Positions 23,879 through 32,205 of a stretch of 64,000 nt of DNA are shown piece by piece. The stretch is from positions 2,740,267-2,804,266 of the forward strand of contig NZ_KZ454938.1 in the NCBI RefSeq assembly GCF_002797325.1, read 5' to 3'. Numbering within the stretch: position 1 is the first letter of the stretch; each line of letters starts with the position of its first letter. The stretch is from Bacillus sp. FJAT-45037 (GTDB lineage: Bacteria; Bacillota; Bacilli; Bacillales; Bacillaceae_D). The position numbers and the translations under genes are program-made. The notes under the pieces are model-generated. The model searched no databases. It worked only from the letters and a program-made list of their open reading frames with translations, and was not told the DNA's origin.

Positions 23879-24202
23879 TTATATGCGTGTGCTTCTCACG
23901 ATAAACGATTTGTTTTCTGTGCTTTCTAGAGAAAACGAGTTCCCCATGCCTTCTTCGACGTCGATGACGATTCGAAAGTGCTCCCAATATGAGAGGTTCG
24001 AGGTGTGCATATAATATGGAACTTCGAGCACTTCTCCTATTAGGTGATCTTGGTCCCCGCAGTAAAAGTCCTCTGCAGGCATGCAGATGGGCGATGTCCC
24101 ATCACAACATCCTTCTGAGTGCATGAACACGAGTTTTCCGTGCGTATCTTTCAATGTGCGAATGAGGGCTTGGGCGGCTTCTGTCGTCGTTACCTTTTCC
24201 AT
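23879..24202 (-). CDS. DUF779 family protein
   Basis: A 107-residue protein with Cys-rich motif HSEGCCDGTSPIC and a second pattern (FYCGDQDHLIGEV). DUF779 proteins regularly sit next to aldehyde dehydrogenases, as here, and the conserved cysteines suggest metal or redox binding, but no function is established. I start at ATG 24202, one base after the dehydrogenase stop; the longer frame overlapping the dehydrogenase has no support. The two genes are almost certainly translationally coupled. Confidence 0.85.
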   Translation of the reverse strand: MEKVTTTEAAQALIRTLKDTHGKLVFMHSEGCCDGTSPICMPAEDFYCGDQDHLIGEVLEVPYYMHTSNLSYWEHFRIVIDVEEGMGNSFSLESTENKSFIVRSTRI

Positions 24203-24203
24203 T

Positions 24204-25724
24204 TTAAAAGAATCCCATTGATCCTTTGCTGTATCCAACTAGAATACATTTTGTTTGTTGATATTGTGACAGCATCATCGAATGGTTTTCTCGGCCAATA
24301 CCAGATTGCTTGTAACCACCGAATGCCGCGTGCGCTGGGTATTGGTGATAAGTATTTGTCCACACTCGACCCGCTTCGATCGCGCGTCCTGCTCTGTATG
24401 CAAGCTCTCCGTTACGTGACCAAACACCTGCTCCTAAGCCGTATTGCGTGTCGTTTGCAATTTGAATTGCCTCATCAAAATCTTTAAACGTTGTCACCGA
24501 AATGACCGGACCAAAGATCTCCTCTTGGAAAATACGCATCTTATTGTTCCCTTTATACATCGTCGGAGCAACATAGTAACCCTCTGCTAAGTCTCCTTCT
24601 AACTTATTTTGATGGCCACCGATTAATAGTTCAGCACCCTCTTCTTTTGCAATATCAAAGTAAGATAGAATTTTATCTAGCTGTTGACTAGAAGCTTGCG
24701 CACCCATCATCGTATCCGTGTCTAATGGATTGCCGATTTTGATTGCTTTCACACGCTCGGTAACTTTCTCCATGAATTTATCGTAAATCGACTCGTGAAC
24801 AAGCGCTCGTGACGGACATGTACATACTTCGCCTGAGTTTAAGGCAAACAGAACGAACCCTTCAATCGCTTTGTCTAAATACCCATCATCTGCATCCATC
24901 ACATCTGGGAAGAAGATATTTGGCGACTTTCCACCAAGCTCTAACGTTACAGGAATGATATTTTCTGTTGCATATTGCATGATCGAACGTCCTACCGCTG
25001 TTGAACCGGTAAACGCAATTTTAGCGATGCGCGGATTTTTTGCAAGTGGTTTACCAACTTCTAGGCCTGTTCCTTGTACAATGTTTAAGACGCCATTTGG
25101 TAGTAGATCCTGAATCAGTTCCATTAAGACACAAATAGATGCAGGCGTTTGCTCAGCTGGCTTTAATATGACACAGTTCCCCGCCGCTAGTGCCGGTGCA
25201 ATCTTCCACGTAGCCATAAGAATAGGGAAGTTCCAAGGAATGATTTGACCAACGACACCTAGTGGCTCGTGGTGGTGATAAGCGACCGTGTCTTCATTAA
25301 TCTCACTGATGCCGCCTTCTTGCGCACGAATCGTACCTGCAAAGTAGCGGAAGTGATCCACAGCTAAGGGCAAGTCAGCATTTAGCGTCTCACGCACAGC
25401 TTTTCCGTTGTCCCAAGTTTCAGCCACCGCAAGCATTTCAAGATTCTCTTCAATACGGTCAGCAATTTTATTTAAGATTTGTGCACGGTAGGAAACAGGC
25501 GTCTTTCCCCAAGCATCTTTCGCTGCGTGTGCCGCATCTAGTGTAAGCTCAACATCTTCTGCTGATGAGCGTGGTACCTTTGTAAATACTTGACCATTGA
25601 CTGGCGAAATAATGTCTAAATACTGCCCCTTTACCGGTGCTACCCACTCGCCCCCGATGAAATTTTCATACTTCTCTTTGAATTGAACGATTGAATTATC
25701 TGTGTTTGGATTTTGATAAATCAT
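24204..25724 (-). CDS. NAD(P)-dependent aldehyde dehydrogenase
   Basis: A 506-residue enzyme of the ALDH superfamily that oxidises aldehydes to acids. Key residues are in place: the general base Glu in [12 protein letters not shown], the nucleophile Cys in [11 protein letters not shown], the NAD-binding FTGSTAVGR, and Asn in IIPWNFP. The closest known group by context and sequence is the AldB/ExaC type acetaldehyde dehydrogenases, which occur with DUF779. The operon has a catabolite-control (cre) match about 90 bases upstream of the start, so glucose repression is likely. The role is probably growth on alcohols or detoxification of aldehydes. Confidence 0.92.
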   Translation of the reverse strand: MIYQNPNTDNSIVQFKEKYENFIGGEWVAPVKGQYLDIISPVNGQVFTKVPRSSAEDVELTLDAAHAAKDAWGKTPVSYRAQILNKIADRIEENLEMLAVAETWDNGKAVRETLNADLPLAVDHFRYFAGTIRAQEGGISEINEDTVAYHHHEPLGVVGQIIPWNFPILMATWKIAPALAAGNCVILKPAEQTPASICVLMELIQDLLPNGVLNIVQGTGLEVGKPLAKNPRIAKIAFTGSTAVGRSIMQYATENIIPVTLELGGKSPNIFFPDVMDADDGYLDKAIEGFVLFALNSGEVCTCPSRALVHESIYDKFMEKVTERVKAIKIGNPLDTDTMMGAQASSQQLDKILSYFDIAKEEGAELLIGGHQNKLEGDLAEGYYVAPTMYKGNNKMRIFQEEIFGPVISVTTFKDFDEAIQIANDTQYGLGAGVWSRNGELAYRAGRAIEAGRVWTNTYHQYPAHAAFGGYKQSGIGRENHSMMLSQYQQTKCILVGYSKGSMGFF

Positions 25725-25814
25725 GTATACTCCCCCTAGATAAATTAGTTAGGTATCAAAATATGCATGAAGAAACCTGCATCCACCACTGTATGGAACA
25801 ACGGCGTCACCGTT

Positions 25815-25828
25815 TGTTAGCGCTTACA
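25815..25828 (-). promoter_or_regulatory. cre site upstream of the aldehyde dehydrogenase operon
   Basis: TGTTAGCGCTTACA fits the CcpA consensus TGWNANCGNTNWCA at all fixed positions. It lies 91 bases upstream of the dehydrogenase start. Confidence 0.7.
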
Positions 25829-25973
25829 TTTTAGTTTTCTATAAATATAAGCACCTAAACAATAGTACCCTCCACACGATCCTATATATAAATATTCGAC
25901 ACCATTTACGTAATCCCTTCTTTTTCTTGTTTCTTTTGTCAGAAAATTCACCGAAATGATTCGACACGTTTCA

Positions 25974-26000
25974 GGGGGGTCTGACACCCGACACATAGAT
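25974..26000. repeat. partial family-2 repeat end
   Basis: CAGGGGGGTCTGACACCCGACACA carries only the right end of the repeat. The region 25829-26072 otherwise holds promoter sequence for the zinc-ribbon gene and no other gene that I see. Confidence 0.4.
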
Positions 26001-26072
26001 ATGGAATAATACGGTACTCAAATGGTATTATTGTTACAATCTATTAACCTAATTGAGATGAGTGATATCTAA

Positions 26073-26231
26073 ATGAAAGAATGCCCTAGATGCAAGACTG
26101 TGATGCATGAAGATGCGGCTGAAGAGTTGGTTGTAGAGGACCATGAGGTTTTACTAGATGGCTTTCTAGCCTGGGTGTGTTCGGGTTGTTCCTATTTTGA
26201 AAAGATAGAAAAGGGGAATCAAGATGCTTAA
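26073..26231 (+). CDS. 52-residue zinc-ribbon protein
   Basis: A short gene opening MKECPRCKTVMHEDA and ending YFEKIEKGNQDA. Two C-x2-C pairs (C4/C7 and C36/C39) frame an acidic, hydrophobic middle, the layout of a small zinc ribbon. Its last 8 bases overlap the start of the Mrr-type nuclease gene, so the two are cotranslated and may form a complex or toxin-regulator-like pair. The ribosome site is weak (GAGATGAG). Not recognised as a named family. Confidence 0.7.
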   Translation: MKECPRCKTVMHEDAAEELVVEDHEVLLDGFLAWVCSGCSYFEKIEKGNQDA

Positions 26232-27498
26232 AGAACAGTTTGTGAACGGTGAGATTATTGCCAAGAGAGACGAGGTCACTTATTTATTCAGTTATGGGGA
26301 TGACCAAGCGAGGATCCTTCACTTAGACGCTAAAGTCATGGGTGCGCCGATGCATGTAGAGGCCTTTTTGAAAATGGGGTACTGGGAGCCGTATGAAGGT
26401 GGTGTCGATCCTGCACAGCTTCTTCCGTCCTTAAGAATGGAGTCAGAAACTGGTGTGCTAGCTACTACGGAAGAGAATGAAAGAGTAGAAGCGCAATGCT
26501 TTGTCTTTAGGCAGTCAACTAGTCATAAAAAAGAGCTGTACAAAGAGATCGAAAAAGGACGCTTGAGACAAGGTTGGGGGTTTGCGGAAGGTCTATCGCT
26601 TCTTAATGGAAGAGACACGTTTATTGACAACTTTAAGCAAGCCTCCTCACATTGGGATGCAACAAGGCTATGGGCGACGTTAAGTAGGATGCTTCAAATA
26701 AAGCCCGGAGATATCATGATTATTCCAAAGCAGCCAGACCATCACCATTTTGTTATTATGCAGGCAAAGTTGCGTGAGGACGGGGTAAGTTGTTATGAAT
26801 TTGCCGACCCATTACAATCGACAGACGATTATCGCCACATTATTCATATTGATAAAGCGAGTATTCAAGTGGTTCATTACGAGGCACTCTATCCTTCCAT
26901 TATTAAGCGTCTGTTGAAGTCGATTGCTTACTCAAGTCCTGTGAACGTCGTCAGGCGTAAGGAATTTAACGAGGCTATTCATACGTTGCTAGAGTCAGCA
27001 ACCACATCTAAAGAACTTGAAGAAGCCCATCCTCTTCAGATAAAGATGAAGGAGGTTGAGAAAAAGTTGCATCAAGAGTGGGTAGCAGAAGCAAGAAATC
27101 TGCCCCCAAGTGATTTTGAAAAAGTAGTGAAGATATTTATGGAAGCGAACGGTTTCGAAACCGAGCGAGCGAACCACTATGATCGCCTTGGTGGTGATAT
27201 TGATCTCATTTGTAAAAAAGAAGTTCCGCTCCATACACCGTTTGAGCCAAGTAAAATGGAATTAATTTATTATATTCAAGTGAAAAAGCATAAAGGCAAG
27301 ACGGATGAGACGGGTGTGAAACAGTTGAATCAGATGGTTGACCATTTACTTGTGGAGAGTGGACAAAACGTGCAGAAGATTCTTATCTCCCTTGCTGATG
27401 ACTTCTCCGATACGTGTAAACAATTAGCAGACGAGAGTAATGTTCTATTAATTGACGGGCTAGCGTTTGCTGAGATGTATGTTAAGAGTGAGGCGTGA
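26224..27498 (+). CDS. Mrr-like restriction endonuclease-fold protein
   Basis: A 424-residue protein. Residues about 300-420 form a PD-(D/E)XK domain of the Mrr/type IV type: FEKVVKIFMEANGFETERAN, then YDRLGGDIDLI (Asp325 or Asp327), and YIQVKKHKGKTDETGVKQL (Gln352-x-Lys354). The first 300 residues are of unrecognised fold, and such variable N-terminal domains often recognise the target. Mrr-type enzymes cut modified DNA in other bacteria; here this is inference. The ribosome site AAAGGGG is inside the zinc-ribbon gene. A family-2 repeat starts 18 bases past the stop. Confidence 0.8.
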   Translation: MLKEQFVNGEIIAKRDEVTYLFSYGDDQARILHLDAKVMGAPMHVEAFLKMGYWEPYEGGVDPAQLLPSLRMESETGVLATTEENERVEAQCFVFRQSTSHKKELYKEIEKGRLRQGWGFAEGLSLLNGRDTFIDNFKQASSHWDATRLWATLSRMLQIKPGDIMIIPKQPDHHHFVIMQAKLREDGVSCYEFADPLQSTDDYRHIIHIDKASIQVVHYEALYPSIIKRLLKSIAYSSPVNVVRRKEFNEAIHTLLESATTSKELEEAHPLQIKMKEVEKKLHQEWVAEARNLPPSDFEKVVKIFMEANGFETERANHYDRLGGDIDLICKKEVPLHTPFEPSKMELIYYIQVKKHKGKTDETGVKQLNQMVDHLLVESGQNVQKILISLADDFSDTCKQLADESNVLLIDGLAFAEMYVKSEA

Positions 27499-27516
27499 TA
27501 GCAGTCACCTTAGGCC

Positions 27517-27569
27517 GGTGCCTGTCCCCCGTTTAACTACAGCATTAGCGCAGTGGGGGTCTGACCCCA
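27517..27569. repeat. family-2 repeat (consensus copy)
   Basis: GGTGCCTGTCCCCCG ... TACAGCATTAGCGCAGTGGGGGTCTGACCCC, the best-preserved copy. The inner CATTAGCGCAGTG block is shared with most copies. Confidence 0.8.
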
Positions 27570-27614
27570 AAAGCAAAAGCACAAAAGCAAGATGATGAAG
27601 AAGTAGAGGAATGA
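27570..27614 (+). pseudogene. possible 3' gene remnant
   Basis: Immediately after the repeat, codons read KAKAQKQDDEEVEE and stop, followed within 6 bases by a strong hairpin. It looks like the last codons of a lost gene with its terminator. The piece is short, so chance cannot be excluded. Confidence 0.3.
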
Positions 27615-27619
27615 ATGAT

Positions 27620-27653
27620 AGAAGAGCATTGAGGGAATCCTCAATGCTCTTCT
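27620..27653. terminator. hairpin between convergent genes
   Basis: A perfect 15-bp stem AGAAGAGCATTGAGG/CCTCAATGCTCTTCT with a 4-base loop. It lies between the plus-strand nuclease and the minus-strand amylase. The flanking T tracts are weak. Confidence 0.65.
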
Positions 27654-27698
27654 ATGTTTAAATCGATGTAAAAGAAGCGCGCCGCAGCGCACTCCTTC

Positions 27699-30389
27699 TT
27701 ATTTTTTGCCTTTTTTATCACTCGGATGGAGAACCGTTACATTTTGCGGATTCTCAGGATCAAAGACAAATTCAAACTTTCCTCCTCGATCAGGTGTGAA
27801 AGATAGTTCTTCTGTCGGTATGGCTTGATTCAACACGTAATGGAATCGGACCGTTTGTTTATTTTTCAAATGAATACCCTTTGAATACCATATTTTACGG
27901 TCTTCATCATACGTTAATTCGATATTTTCTGATCCTAGCGTTAAACTCACTTGCTCAATTTCTAGCTCTTCTATTACAAGGTACGCAGCAAAGGCATTCG
28001 CTTCGATAGTTAACTCGTTACTTTTTATTCTTTCACCAGTTGTCATATCTTCAAGCGTTAGCACTTCGTTTAGCTCAAGTGTCGTTTCTTCTCCTTTATT
28101 GACAGCGATGATTAAGCGCTCTGTGTCGTTTCCGCGTTCAAATACAAGAGCATCTCTTGTGGTTGCATGCTCCTTGAAATACCCGTCTCTTAGAGCGGAG
28201 TGATTTTTTCGAAGGTCGATTATGTCTTTGTAGTGAGCAAGTAAATCTTGGTCTTGTTTCTCTTGGTCCCATATCATTGGCTCACGGTACCAACGATCTT
28301 TCCAATCTGTGTACTCATTATGGTTCGCGCTCTGAGAAAGACCTACTTCTGTACCGTAATAAATAACTGGTGATCCCGGGAGCATAAACTGTGTAAAGGA
28401 AGCTAATTTCAAACGATTTGTTTGATTTCCTGCCTCATATAGAAACCGCGGTAGATCATGATTATCTAAGAAAGTGGTCATGATATATTCAGGATGATAC
28501 GCCGCTTGATTTTCATTTAGATATCGTACAATTGATTGCATCGAACCGTTAAAGGCAAAGGTTCCTTTAAACGTGTCGTGGAATCCAAAGTCTAGCGACC
28601 CATCTAGTTTCCCAGCATACGATGAAATCTTGTCACGATTATCCCAAACCTCACCAAATACATAAACATCTGGATCAATCGATTTCACTTTATCACGGAA
28701 ATCAACCCAAAAGCTGTAACTAGGACCTTTTGCATAATCTAAGCGTAAGCCGTCAAAATCTAATTCCTCTAACCAAAACGGAACAACCTCATTTAACATA
28801 TAATCTCGGGCCATCTCATTGTCATTGTTAAACTGCGGAAGTTCGCCAATACCGTAAAAGGTCTCGTATGTGCCATCTTCGTTAAAGTTATACCAATTAT
28901 AATACGGGCTATCTGCTCCTCGCTCTACTGCATCTTGGAAGAACGGATGCTGATCTGATGTATGGTTAGGCACGAAATCATAGATCACTTTCATATCACG
29001 TGCGTGTGCTTTTGTGATTAGTTCTTTCATTGTTTCTAATGTACCAAAATTGCGGTCGATTTCTTTGAAGTCTGCTGGGTGGTAGCCGTGTGAATAAGGC
29101 CCTTCGAACACTGGTGATAACCAAAGTGTGTCCACACCTAAGTCTTCTAAGTAATCAAGTTCGTCAATGACCCCTTCAAGGTCGCCGCCCATCCAGTCTT
29201 TTAATCCTTCTTCAAGTGGAAGAGACGAATCCACATCATAGTTATTGTCTGGATTGCCGTCTTTAAAACGATCGACGAAGATGTGGTAGATGATCGCATC
29301 CTTTGCCCAGTCTGGTGTGCGGAATTGATCGACATAATAAGCAAATTCGGTTGCTTCTTCAGCAGTTTGGCTGTTTGTATCGGCAAATTGCGAAGCTTCG
29401 CCATCTGCATCCCATACATCTAGCTTGTATTTTACTGGTGTTTCGTTTGCTTGAGCCGGAATGACGCCTGTGAGCGTGGATGTGTATAATCCGTTTTGCT
29501 CGGTTGTGTCAGTGACCGTCATCGCTGTGAAGTCACCATTTGTGGCGTTACCACGAAGGCCTTCAGGTGATGTTCCGTCTGTCGTGTAGTAAATACCGCC
29601 ATCGGTAATCGGCCCGTAATGTTCAACGGTCGTTGTGATCGTTACTGCGTCTTCACTACTTGGAATATATGGCTCATGGTTAAAGTTATGTGATACTGAC
29701 TTCGCAACAGGAATGCCTATCCACTCAGTGACGGTATCATTCGTTGTGTTACCTTCTGCTGTAAAGGTTGCTGTGCGGTGTTGATCGATCACTTCAGCAA
29801 ATTTTGAATCGCCGAGGCCATAGCGGTACTCGAGCGTCTCCCCTGCATCGCCAGCAAGTTCAACTTGCCACGTGCCGTCCTCTGTCTGAGTCATTGGTGT
29901 AACCGCGTAATTAAATTGATTTAACGTCGAAGCAACTGTTGGTGTCACCCAACCAGGTGTTGCTTCTGGCAAAGTTAGGTTCAATGTAACACTACCTGTA
30001 AAGTCGGTTGTATCGAGACGTACATCGACTTGACGTTCGTTGCTAGGATTAAAATAGAAGAAGTAATTTCCCGACTGTGGTGGAGTAAACGATAGATTCG
30101 CTCCGCCCATCCATTGATCGTTCATGACAAACTTGTATTCTACTTTCGTTCCCCCATCTAATGGGATCGCATCGCTCACCCAACGACTTTCTTCCTCATT
30201 GTACGTGAGAGGATTGTTGTTCGTTGACCAATCAAGTGCAGATGCATCGCCACGTAAGACAACCGTGTCATACGTCTTGTCTGCGGATTGTGCACTAACT
30301 TGCGCTGATTGTGCAAACGGTTGCATAAATAGCGAAAATAATAGAACAACCGCCATAAAGAAAGGAAAAAGCTTCATCTTACTCTGCAT
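27699..30389 (-). CDS. secreted alpha-amylase family (GH13) enzyme with accessory domains
   Basis: An 896-residue exported glycosidase. Residues 1-33 are a signal peptide. Residues about 38-350 contain two or three beta-sandwich carbohydrate-binding/Ig-like modules. The GH13 barrel (about 360-740) has all four signatures: DFVPNH (near 470), GLRLDYAK with the nucleophile Asp (near 548), GEVWD with the acid Glu (near 580) and FLDNHD (near 643). A small beta domain and a further sandwich domain end the protein. The barrel resembles cyclomaltodextrinase/neopullulanase-like amylases acting on starch or maltodextrins. AAGGAGG is 9 bases before ATG. A cre site lies 44 bases upstream of the start, so CcpA repression by glucose is expected. 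Confidence 0.92.
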   Translation of the reverse strand: MQSKMKLFPFFMAVVLLFSLFMQPFAQSAQVSAQSADKTYDTVVLRGDASALDWSTNNNPLTYNEEESRWVSDAIPLDGGTKVEYKFVMNDQWMGGANLSFTPPQSGNYFFYFNPSNERQVDVRLDTTDFTGSVTLNLTLPEATPGWVTPTVASTLNQFNYAVTPMTQTEDGTWQVELAGDAGETLEYRYGLGDSKFAEVIDQHRTATFTAEGNTTNDTVTEWIGIPVAKSVSHNFNHEPYIPSSEDAVTITTTVEHYGPITDGGIYYTTDGTSPEGLRGNATNGDFTAMTVTDTTEQNGLYTSTLTGVIPAQANETPVKYKLDVWDADGEASQFADTNSQTAEEATEFAYYVDQFRTPDWAKDAIIYHIFVDRFKDGNPDNNYDVDSSLPLEEGLKDWMGGDLEGVIDELDYLEDLGVDTLWLSPVFEGPYSHGYHPADFKEIDRNFGTLETMKELITKAHARDMKVIYDFVPNHTSDQHPFFQDAVERGADSPYYNWYNFNEDGTYETFYGIGELPQFNNDNEMARDYMLNEVVPFWLEELDFDGLRLDYAKGPSYSFWVDFRDKVKSIDPDVYVFGEVWDNRDKISSYAGKLDGSLDFGFHDTFKGTFAFNGSMQSIVRYLNENQAAYHPEYIMTTFLDNHDLPRFLYEAGNQTNRLKLASFTQFMLPGSPVIYYGTEVGLSQSANHNEYTDWKDRWYREPMIWDQEKQDQDLLAHYKDIIDLRKNHSALRDGYFKEHATTRDALVFERGNDTERLIIAVNKGEETTLELNEVLTLEDMTTGERIKSNELTIEANAFAAYLVIEELEIEQVSLTLGSENIELTYDEDRKIWYSKGIHLKNKQTVRFHYVLNQAIPTEELSFTPDRGGKFEFVFDPENPQNVTVLHPSDKKGKK

Positions 30390-30432
30390 AGGGTGGGGCC
30401 TCCTTGAAATTGTTTTTTTCTGTAAACACTTT

Positions 30433-30446
30433 TGATAGCGTTTACA
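30433..30446 (-). promoter_or_regulatory. cre site upstream of the amylase gene
   Basis: TGATAGCGTTTACA fits the CcpA consensus TGWNANCGNTNWCA and lies 44 bases upstream of the amylase start. An additional TGTAAACA at 30421 lies next to it. Confidence 0.75.
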
Positions 30447-30596
30447 TATTCAAGTTAATAGTAATCTATATATTGTTTGAAAGTCTAGTAATTTTCAGAT
30501 AATTCTAGAAAATAGGTAGAAAGTTGGTGCAAACGATTGCTTTGTTCCCGGGCTAGGGAGGTGGTTCGGGGATGGCGTTTCCAATTTATTGCAGCA

Positions 30597-30612
30597 TTTG
30601 CGCGGAAATGCG
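30597..30612 (+). repeat. 21-bp-period array 4, left part (split by IS)
   Basis: The first unit TTTGCGCGGAAATGCG is preceded by the family leader TTTCCAATTTATTGCAGCA and is interrupted by the IS256-type element. The remaining four and a half units continue at 32023. Confidence 0.85.
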
Positions 30613-30691
30613 AGTCAAGTCCTTAATCCTGTGTAAATTAGGATTCAATGTTTCAGCTATTGCTGATGATCATGGTTTAGGTTTGTTTTTA

Positions 30692-30731
30692 TTTTTTGGG
30701 AGCGAGGGGTACCCCTCGCTCCCAAAAAATT
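30692..30731. other. 40-bp perfect palindrome in the IS256-type element
   Basis: ATTTTTTGGGAGCGAGGGGT followed by its exact reverse complement. It starts 11 bases past the transposase stop. A hairpin formed by either strand would have a GC-rich stem flanked by A/T pairs, so it could stop transcription entering from either side. Confidence 0.85.
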
Positions 30732-30741
30732 TCGCTTCGCA

Positions 30742-31932
30742 CTACATGGATGATTCACTGGGAAAATAAAATTTACGTCCACCGCAATCTAACGTTTTTT
30801 CGTAATCCATGAGTACCGCACCAATCAGTCGAAAAGCTGATTGATTGTTAGGGAAGATTCGTATCACTCGTTCTCTTCTTCTAATTTCTGAGTTTAAACG
30901 TTCTAAGTTGTTGGTTGTTCGTATCTTAATTCGAGCTTCGGCCGGTTCATCCAAGAATTGAATGGCATCTTCAAAGCCTTCATCTAATGTGTTAATGGCC
31001 TTCTCATAGGCTTTTTGAAGTTCATATGTTTGAATAAACTCGTTTTTAAGTGTTCTTGCGGCTTCCGGATTAGGCGCATCAAAGATGCTCTTCACCATTT
31101 CTCTTGCATCATATGACCCTTTCTTTGGCATACACTGAAAGATATTGCGCTTAAAGTGGACTGTGCAGCGTTGCCAACTCGTGCCAATAAAAGATTCTGT
31201 GATGGCACTTTTCAGTCCAGAATGGGCATCAGAAATCAGTAGACGAGGCGATTGAAGGCCTCTTGATTTTAGATAGTCAAAAAAGCACATCCATGCTTCT
31301 TTACTCTCTGCGTGATTGACACGTAAACCAATGATTTCTCTTTTATGATCTTGGTTTACCCCCACTGCGATATAGACGGCCTTAGATACTACTTTATTGT
31401 GCTCTCTCACCTTAATATACATGGCATCTACGTAGACATATTTATAGTAGGTGATGTTCAAAGGGCGGTCAGCCCATTCCTTTACGAGAGGGTCTAACTT
31501 AGCTGTGAGGCTAGAGACAAACGACTTAGAAACGGTTTCTCCGCAAAGCTGTTCTACGATCTTAGTCACCTTACGGGTAGACACCCCGTTCACGACCATT
31601 TCTAACATAGAGAGGACCAGTGATTGGTCTGCTCGTTGATATTTTTCAAACAAACTAGTAGAGAACTCCCCACTTCGAGTACGGGGAACTTTAAGCTGTA
31701 GTTTGCCGATCGAAACCGTATAATCTCTTTCATAGTAACCGTTACGGTAATCCTTACGATCATCTACCCTTTGATAGAAATCAGACTCCATATACTCGTC
31801 GCGCTCTTTTTCCATAAATTCATTTAAGACTAAAACAAGAGAAGACTTTACAACAGCCTCTAATCCAGAATTCATAACCTCATCTTTTAAATTTTCCATA
31901 TCTAGGGTAAACTTAATTTGAGCCATCATCAA
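30742..31932 (-). CDS. IS256 family transposase
   Basis: A 396-residue Mutator-type DDE transposase, apparently intact. Asp in YKYVYVDAMYIKV, Asp in RLLISDAHSGLKSAI and Glu in RTTNNLERLNSEIRRRERV are the catalytic residues; the CTVHFKRNIF motif between them is typical. Length equals that of other IS256 transposases. The ribosome site is AAAGGAG upstream of an M-M-M start. No frameshift or stop is seen, so the element may be active. Confidence 0.93.
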   Translation of the reverse strand: MMMAQIKFTLDMENLKDEVMNSGLEAVVKSSLVLVLNEFMEKERDEYMESDFYQRVDDRKDYRNGYYERDYTVSIGKLQLKVPRTRSGEFSTSLFEKYQRADQSLVLSMLEMVVNGVSTRKVTKIVEQLCGETVSKSFVSSLTAKLDPLVKEWADRPLNITYYKYVYVDAMYIKVREHNKVVSKAVYIAVGVNQDHKREIIGLRVNHAESKEAWMCFFDYLKSRGLQSPRLLISDAHSGLKSAITESFIGTSWQRCTVHFKRNIFQCMPKKGSYDAREMVKSIFDAPNPEAARTLKNEFIQTYELQKAYEKAINTLDEGFEDAIQFLDEPAEARIKIRTTNNLERLNSEIRRRERVIRIFPNNQSAFRLIGAVLMDYEKTLDCGGRKFYFPSESSM

Positions 31933-32022
31933 TTTCTCCTTTCAATATTTTCGTCGCTGAAAACATTGTTGCCAGAAATTGATGTGGCTTATTCTTTTTT
32001 ACACAATTATATGGACTCTATC

Positions 32023-32118
32023 GAAATGCGGTGGATTCGCGCGGAAACATGTGCTTTGTGCGCGGAAATGAGTGGGATTTGCGCGGAAACGAGGTGAATT
32101 CGCGCGAAACCGCTCCCT
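32023..32118 (+). repeat. 21-bp-period array 4, right part
   Basis: After the target duplication, units continue with TTCGCGCGGAAA, TGTGCGCGGAAA, TTTGCGCGGAAA and TTCGCGCGAAAC. Unit 4 (TTTGCGCGGAAACGAGGTGA) matches unit 4 of array 5 (TTTGCGCGGAAACGAGGAGA). Confidence 0.85.
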
Positions 32119-32146
32119 GGGCAGCGATTTGACCTGGCTTTTCATC

Positions 32147-32178
32147 AAAAAAAGCAGCGACCAAGGGCTGGTGGCTGC
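32147..32178 (-). terminator. terminator of the galU-ugd operon
   Basis: Stem GCAGC-ACC/GGT-GCTGC with one internal mismatch and a 7-base loop, followed on the minus strand by seven T residues, 28 bases past the ugd stop. Confidence 0.7.
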
Positions 32179-32205
32179 ATGATTTCAAGAAAATTGATCA
32201 TTTCT

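Larger units (their letters stand above)
30613..32022 (-). mobile_element. IS256-family insertion sequence (1410 bp)
   Basis: The ends are imperfect inverted repeats of about 25 bp (left AGTCAAGTCCTTAATCCTGT, right read inward GATAGAGTCCATATAATTGT, both followed by GTAAA). An 8-bp target duplication GAAATGCG flanks the element at 30605-30612 and 32023-32030, the size expected for IS256. It carries one intact transposase. It landed inside a 21-bp-period array, and removing it restores a perfect five-unit array. Confidence 0.88.

Noticed and set aside
23661-23987. 108-codon minus-strand frame with an Arg-rich start
   Set aside because: It overlaps the DUF779 gene in another frame and runs through a repeat and a terminator.
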